DNA of 64,000 nucleotides from Panulirus ornatus (lineage: Eukaryota > Arthropoda > Malacostraca > Decapoda > Palinuridae): contig NC_092271.1 of assembly GCF_036320965.1 (NCBI RefSeq), positions 27,083,536 through 27,147,535 of the forward strand, written 5' to 3'. A program made the translations under genes and the position numbers. Within the stretch, counting starts at the first letter, position 1, and every line of letters begins with the position of its first letter. The notes beneath the pieces were generated by a model. It was given only the letters and a program-made list of their open reading frames with translations, did not search any database and was not told where the DNA came from. Below are positions 58,722-64,000 of this stretch, in pieces.

Positions 58722-58790
58722 CGGGGCGGGGCGGGGCAAGGTTTGCCGGGGCGGGGCGGGGCACGGTTTGGCGGGGCGGGGGCGGAGGAA
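58722..58790 (+). promoter_or_regulatory. GC-box / G-quadruplex cluster
   Basis: GGGGCGGGGCGGGGC occurs in two close copies and partly in a third, separated by AAGGTTTGCC and ACGGTTTGGC: a short tandem repeat of about 30 bp made of Sp1-type GC boxes. At least eight G4 runs could form quadruplexes. A plus-strand ATG frame (58796 or 58802, starting MSAPLRSVILMILAIS) follows within 15 bp but is not otherwise supported. Confidence 0.4.
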
Positions 58791-59324
58791 GAGGAGTGGT
58801 GATGAGTGCACCCCTTCGCTCCGTAATCTTGATGATCCTGGCTATATCCTACAGGGAGACCCAGTCTTCACGAGTGGTGTCCAACCGTCTGCATAACACA
58901 AACAAAAACAGACTTGTATTATCACCACAAAATGTTATTCACATTTTCAAAAAAATCAACTCCATTATTTCCACATTAATAAAGAAAAAGGTAGCATTTT
59001 CCTCGTTATGATTTTCGTACTTGTATCGTCCCATCTGAGAGAACAAATTGCGATCTTATTCAACCCTCGGTGTACTGAGATATATATAATTCCGGGTGTT
59101 TCTACCTGTGGAATGATCAGGTTAATAAGATATCAGATTCGATTAACCACGATCGTGGTCTCCATCAGAGATGATGCCAGTTAAATAAATCATTTAGCCA
59201 CAGCGGTCTTGTCAAGCCTCACATTATCCTAATATTGCAATCAAAGAGAGATTTTTTTTTTGATATGCAGCTCTGATTTTTGTACCCCAACATTCCTGAG
59301 AAAGAGACATTAATTACACAAACG
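58791..59324. other. Unassigned AT-leaning stretch
   Basis: The frame at 58796-59011 turns A/T-rich and loses protein-like character after about 35 codons. No other signal. Confidence 0.4.
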
Positions 59325-59506
<182 letters not shown>

Positions 59507-59733
59507 GCACGCTGTGTAAAAATACGAGGCCGTACTATTATCTGTAACGGAAAATCCGACACCGTTACCAAATCCGTAACGACCCGTTATGTTGAATTAT
59601 CAGTTATCATTTATGATAAAGAATCCGACTGTCAGAATCTCACATACCAGTCACTACAACCTATACGAAATATATCAGCCTGGCAGTTGAAAATGATTCA
59701 CAACATAACGTTACTTCAAAGCCTCGGTTATAA

Positions 59734-60200
59734 CACAGGATTACGATGCTGCGTGGAATACCTGGTAGAGGACCTAGAACCAGTCATATCTAACACAGGA
59801 CCTGTGTTATCCACAACACTTAACACTGATACATCTAACAGAGGACCTGCATCGCCTTTGTTAACTAACACAGGATCTGGATCGCCTGTATTACCTAACA
59901 CAGGACCTGGATCGCCTATATTACCTAACACAGGACCTACATCGCCTATATTACCTAACACAGGACCTGGATCGCCTATATTACCTAACACAGGATCTGG
60001 ATCGCCTATATTACCTAACACAGGACCTGGATCGCCTATATTACCTAACACAGGACCTTTATCCACTGCAGTAATATAGTCCAGGATCCTGAACGTCTGT
60101 ATTAACAGCCTGACACACAACCCACAGCTTGTCCACGAGCTAACACAGGACCCCCCCACACACAGCCTCTGCAACACAGGAGCTGTGTCGTCTACATTAC
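59734..60200. repeat. 30-bp minisatellite with degenerate flanks
   Basis: The core (59845-60063) has seven 30-bp units of TAACACAGGACCTGGATCGC then CTATATTACC. Diverged TAACACAGGA units extend to 59734 on the left and about 60170 on the right. The plus frame 59687-60079 reads a ten-residue PNTGPGSPIL repeat. The same units continue beyond its stop codon, so a non-coding array is more likely than a repetitive protein. Confidence 0.9.
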
Positions 60201-60564
60201 CCAAGAATAGGATAAGTCCTATACCCTCCAGCAACGCGAGCGAGATGAGATCCTTAACACGCAGGATCCCCCTTAAGCTAGTGGCTGGAGGGGGTTTGTT
60301 GTCTCCCTCGTCCCCAGGGGCAGGCCCTCTTGGCTGACTGGGATGTGTAGGAGGGCCCCCATGTCTCCCCCCTAGCCCTCAGGCGGGGGCCCCTAGGGCC
60401 AAGGGAATGGGGCACCGCTCCCTCAAGCACTCCCCCCCACCCCTACCCCCTCCGCCCACTCATATCCGACTTTAATATCTTGGTTCCCTTTCAGTCCAGA
60501 GAGTGGTAGCAGCGCCACCCGTGTCGAGGGGACGTAATTGGCGACCCTGTCGAGCCGTGCGGCG

Positions 60565-60566
<2 letters not shown>
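60201..60566. other. Unassigned stretch
   Basis: C-rich patches (60350-60470). No gene. Confidence 0.45.

Positions 60567-60636
<70 letters not shown>
60567..60636. repeat. (CA)n microsatellite
   Basis: 35 units. Confidence 0.97.
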
Positions 60637-60641
<5 letters not shown>

Positions 60642-61608
60642 TGTTGCTGATCCCGTCCGGAGCGGAAGCTTAGCGCCACGTACTTCCTCCTGCAGGCCTG
60701 CATCTCGCGTCGCTAGATTGCGTTAAACTTCGTTATAATTTCGCTAATCGAGCGCTGCAGAGCCACACCTTCCCCTGTGAGCGTAGTGCGGTAACCACGG
60801 CCGTGAGAGTCGCATCTCGCATGATGACGCAATTTTCGTCATTTGGCGTCTAAATCTTATTCTCTAAACCAGGTCAAATTACGAAGCCTGATTGGATGAA
60901 TGATAATGCCATAATCAGGTCGCACAAGTTTAGAAAACGCAAGTCAGGTAACCGACCGAAATGCCTTTCTGAAAATCGCAAAGGCGAAGATATGAATGAA
61001 TTATAGATTCTGAGTTCTCGATCCTTGTCTCATAACCTCCTTTGAAAGTGAGTACGAATCTTATGCTTCATCCGACCAAGACGTCCCGCAATGTAATAAA
61101 ACATAATCATTTCTAATATAATCTTTGATGATAAGCAATCAACATCTGCCTGTCTGTGCTCTGGACGCCTCTGACATGTCCTGGAAAAAATAAAAAAAAT
61201 CGACGTCATTTTCTATTTCTAGACATGACCTCCGCATGCTTACGTCCTGGGACGGGAAATCATGTTTATTTGTTGTTCTAGATTTTCCTATTGTCAATAC
61301 GGACATGCCTTGCTGTTCTAGTCTTCCCTGCTGTAATGGTTGTCATTGTTACAAGGGAAGCAGTAATGGTGTTCCAATAATGGGAGTGATCACATGCCGC
61401 TGCACACACTCAGCTCTACCACCAGTAGACTTGGGAGTCCTGTTGTACCTCCCAGTTGGAAGAGGATCCTGCCAGGAAGGAGAGACCGGGTGCGAGGGAA
61501 CTATCGTTATATACGCCGGGAGCGACAGGTCGGATGCGAGGGTTAACACGACAGGTCACGGGGCATCCTCTCTGGCGACGCAGGATGAAGAGCGTATGGG
61601 AACCTCCC
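60637..61608. other. Unassigned 1-kb stretch
   Basis: Little tandem repetition. The plus frame at 61236-61694 ends in (CCTA)n and GC-rich repeats and has no domain I recognise. Confidence 0.45.
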
Positions 61609-61631
61609 TTACCTACCTACCTACCTACCTG
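61609..61631. repeat. (CCTA)n microsatellite
   Basis: About five CCTA units. Confidence 0.9.
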
Positions 61632-61712
61632 CCGGGATGGTCACTCCTTCAACTGGCCACGCTCTGTGGGGCAGAGCAGGTGGGAAAGGTGTAATGATAT
61701 GGGTAGATGGAG

Positions 61713-61770
61713 AGGAGGAGGAGGAGGAGGAGGAGGAGGAGGAGGAGGAGGAGGAGGAGGAGGAGGAGGA
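61713..61770. repeat. (GGA)n microsatellite
   Basis: About 19 GGA units, followed by AAG-rich sequence. Confidence 0.96.
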
Positions 61771-62120
61771 CAAGTATAGAAGAAGAAGAAGAAAAGAGGA
61801 AGAAAGAGAAGGGTTATGAAAAGGGAAAGGAGCCTTGAGAAGGAGGGGAGAATATTCATCATGGTGAAGAGCGTGTGAAGCAAGCAATACAAGGAGTGTG
61901 GAGAACACGACAGATGGCTCAGTGGCTAATTGGTTGAGGAGGTGGGAGGGCTGGTAGAGGGGGAGGAGGGGTGATGGGAAGTGGGAGGGAAGATGATGGA
62001 GGGGGAGGTGGGATGGAGGGAGGGAGGGAGGGAGGAAGGAGGAGAGAGGAAGAAACAGAGGGGGAGAGCTAGGGAGGGAGGGAGGGATGGGAAAGTGGTG
62101 GGATAGATAGCGGAACAGGC

Positions 62121-62123
<3 letters not shown>
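61771..62123. other. Purine-rich stretch
   Basis: GGGAGG, GGAAGG and GAGGGGG patches. Minus frames are Ser/Pro-rich artefacts. Confidence 0.5.

Positions 62124-62195
<72 letters not shown>
62124..62195. repeat. (GA)n microsatellite
   Basis: 36 units. Confidence 0.97.
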
Positions 62196-62197
<2 letters not shown>

Positions 62198-62859
62198 CTT
62201 GAAGCTCACGAGGAAGAAGAGGAGCAGGACCTTCAGCACAGTATAATATCAGAGACGCAGACAAAAACAGGTTGATATAATACTCGCGTCATGTGACTCA
62301 CCTGCTATACAATCTATCATGAGCGAGACATGTATAACGCCTCTTGATATATATTATAAACACTGTGGTTAGGACCAATAATCACTTTGCTATATCATAC
62401 AGGAAGAAGGTTTCTCTAAATTGTAAAGGGCATCTGGTGACTTCAAAAAAGATAAAAAAATGATATTCAGAGAGGGCTGCCGGAGGCAAATATAATAATA
62501 CAAATTACTTTTGACGATAATTTGTCTACACCGACGTCGGCCGGAAAAAAACTGAAGAAGGTAGTCATTCTTTTGCTTTCCTCTAAGGTATCGTAAACTA
62601 CCATTTTTTTTTTTTTTTGTCAATGTTTAAGTAACGTATGAAGGTTTGTGTGGTTCGTGCTGGGAGATGCCGCAATTGGTGTGAGTGATAATGACGACTT
62701 TGATTATCTTTAACGACCTGATTAAAGGTTGTCGTAAGCCGCATTTTGCTGAGCCCTTCGTCTTTATCGTCGATCATCCTCCAGTCTTCCGATTCGCTGG
62801 GCTCTCGGTGCGAACGTGGCAACCCTGTTTTATGCAGCATACGCGCGTTTCCGGTTTGG
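62196..62859. other. Unassigned stretch
   Basis: T-run at about 62607-62619. No supported gene. Confidence 0.45.
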
Positions 62860-63121
62860 GTGGTGGTGGTGGTGGTGGTGGAGAGGGGGTGTAAGTGGTG
62901 GTTTCTGTGGGGGGGGGGGGGTTGGTGGTGGTGGTGGTGGCGAGGTTAGGGGGGGGGGGGGAGTTGCGGGAAGAAAATGGCCGGGTGGTAATTTTCACAG
63001 GGGATACTCCGGGGAAACTTGACTGAAAAAAAAATCACCACTGCGCTTTCTTATCAATTCAGTAGGACGGAAGAACTTGGGAGTCCTTCGCTGGAGACGG
63101 CGCTCCCCCCCCCCCCCCCCC
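62860..63121. other. GGT repeats, G-runs and a C-run
   Basis: (GGT)n near 62862-62880 and 62922-62940, G12 near 62910 and 62952, and about 15 C at 63107-63121. Homopolymers of this length are prone to sequencing and assembly error and to quadruplex formation. Confidence 0.75.
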
Positions 63122-63324
63122 ACCTCCGCGGTACCCAGTCCCCGGGGCCGTGACCTTCCCCGTCAGGAGACGCGGGAGGAGGTGCAACAGGAGCAGTAGC
63201 CGACGCGAGGTACTGGAGCGAGGCGTGTGGTGTGTACACCCACGTCCGCTCTAGCGGGGTTACTGCCTCCAATTTCCTTAGCGAAAATTGTGGTGGGTAA
63301 GTTCAGGAGGTCGAACATTATCGG
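63122..63324. other. Unassigned stretch
   Basis: Nothing recognised. Confidence 0.45.
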
Positions 63325-63357
63325 TGTGTGTGTGTGTGTGTGTATGTGTGTGTGTGT
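63325..63357. repeat. (GT)n microsatellite
   Basis: About 16 units with one A substitution. Confidence 0.94.
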
Positions 63358-63924
63358 CTTCCCATCGTTGGCCATCCTCCACCCTTTGTTCCGCGGTCAC
63401 CACCACCTACTCCTTCTCCTCCTCCTTCTAGAAGTATGATTTGGTAACACGGGCGAGCAGGTGGGCTGCGTGAACTCCTCCTCCCCTCCTTCCTCACCTT
63501 CGACGTCCTAGTGCCTCTGTTTCCGACGAGAGCGGCTGAGTGGGCCGTCGCTAGAGGAGGATCGGTAAGAGATGTGTGTATATGAGGGCGTGTACAACTC
63601 ACGCTTCAGGTGGCGACATCTGGCGTCGGTGGAGTGACGGGAGTGTGTATTCCGTCTCTGACCACATCAGGAGTAACTTCGATCACTGCGGACCCGTAAT
63701 AGACCACGCTAAAGCTCCGGTAATGCTCAGAGCCAAACATGCGAAAGGTTAAGCCACAAAGGCTCTGGTCTTGGAAAGAATCCCTTCATCTTTTTAAGGA
63801 TTTTTTATTTCTTCGCCGATCTTGCAAACATTTACCACGTTCACCTCCGAGCTAGGATTCTTTTCCCACTTCTGCTCAAGACCTTCAAGGCAGAATACAT
63901 TCCCAAGACCTGTTTACGGATCTC
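63358..63924. other. Unassigned stretch
   Basis: Short CTC/CTT triplets at 63408-63428. No gene. Confidence 0.45.
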
Positions 63925-63999
63925 CTGTACCTTGAGTTCGACGGTACGATCCTTGATGGCCGGGTTCATAATTCACACCCAAAGGTTGTTGTACCGTCG
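63925..63999 (+). repeat. 21-bp family, copy 5, with inverted end
   Basis: CTTGAGTTCGACGGTACGAT is a single family unit. CGACGGTAC (63939-63947) and GTACCGTCG (63991-63999) form a perfect 9-bp inverted repeat around a 43-nt loop. The element touches the window edge and may continue beyond it. Confidence 0.7.
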
Positions 64000-64000
64000 T

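Noticed and set aside
59687..60079. Collagen-like PNTGPGSPIL repeat protein
   Set aside because: The 30-bp units continue in decayed form on both sides of the frame, including past the stop, as expected for a non-coding minisatellite.

Overview
This window reads as non-coding, repeat-dominated eukaryotic DNA, most likely from a decapod crustacean (shrimp, crab, lobster or crayfish). The pointers are indirect: extreme density of long dinucleotide arrays (AT, GA/CT, CA/GT), an interstitial run of the arthropod telomere motif TTAGG, tRNA-like SINE fragments whose 3' ends run into microsatellites, and a hairpin repeat ending in GCGAATAGTATGAAA plus poly-A that I associate with decapod genomes. 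Nothing looks bacterial, viral or organellar. There is no rRNA, no intact tRNA and no CRISPR array. No recognisable transposase or reverse transcriptase is visible. Almost all long open frames are translations of simple repeats.

Layout. 1-18.9 kb: microsatellites, about a dozen short or degenerate minisatellites (periods 17 to 58 bp), pyrimidine- and CAC-rich low-complexity DNA, and (TTAGG)5 at 15.9 kb. 18.9-24.0 kb: one 5-kb satellite of 33/34-bp monomers, almost free of indels, followed by about 500 bp of homopolymer-rich sequence that may be decayed array edge or poor consensus. 24.5-29.7 kb: mixed, including a promoter-like cluster near 28.1 kb (CCAAT boxes, CACGTG, an RFX X-box) between two small divergent candidate exons. 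29.9-45 kb: copies of a 21-bp GACGGTACGACCCTT family, some ending in a hairpin, a SINE-like hairpin at 39.3 kb, tRNA-like elements at 31.7, 41.6 and 44.5 kb, and two further candidate exons. 45-64 kb: more minisatellites (57, 33, 21 and 30 bp), a 93-bp higher-order duplication inside a (TAC)n tract, a third kind of tRNA-like element at 51.7 kb, the best-looking candidate terminal exon (52.9-53.2 kb, minus strand), GC boxes at 58.7 kb and a last 21-bp family copy at the right edge.

Gene content. I cannot name any gene. Five short open segments have protein-like composition together with a plausible splice site, start or polyadenylation signal; they are listed as partial CDS with low confidence. 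If real, they are isolated exons inside long introns or the edges of genes. There are no operons and no gene set from which to infer a pathway. The most distinctive content is the repeat architecture.
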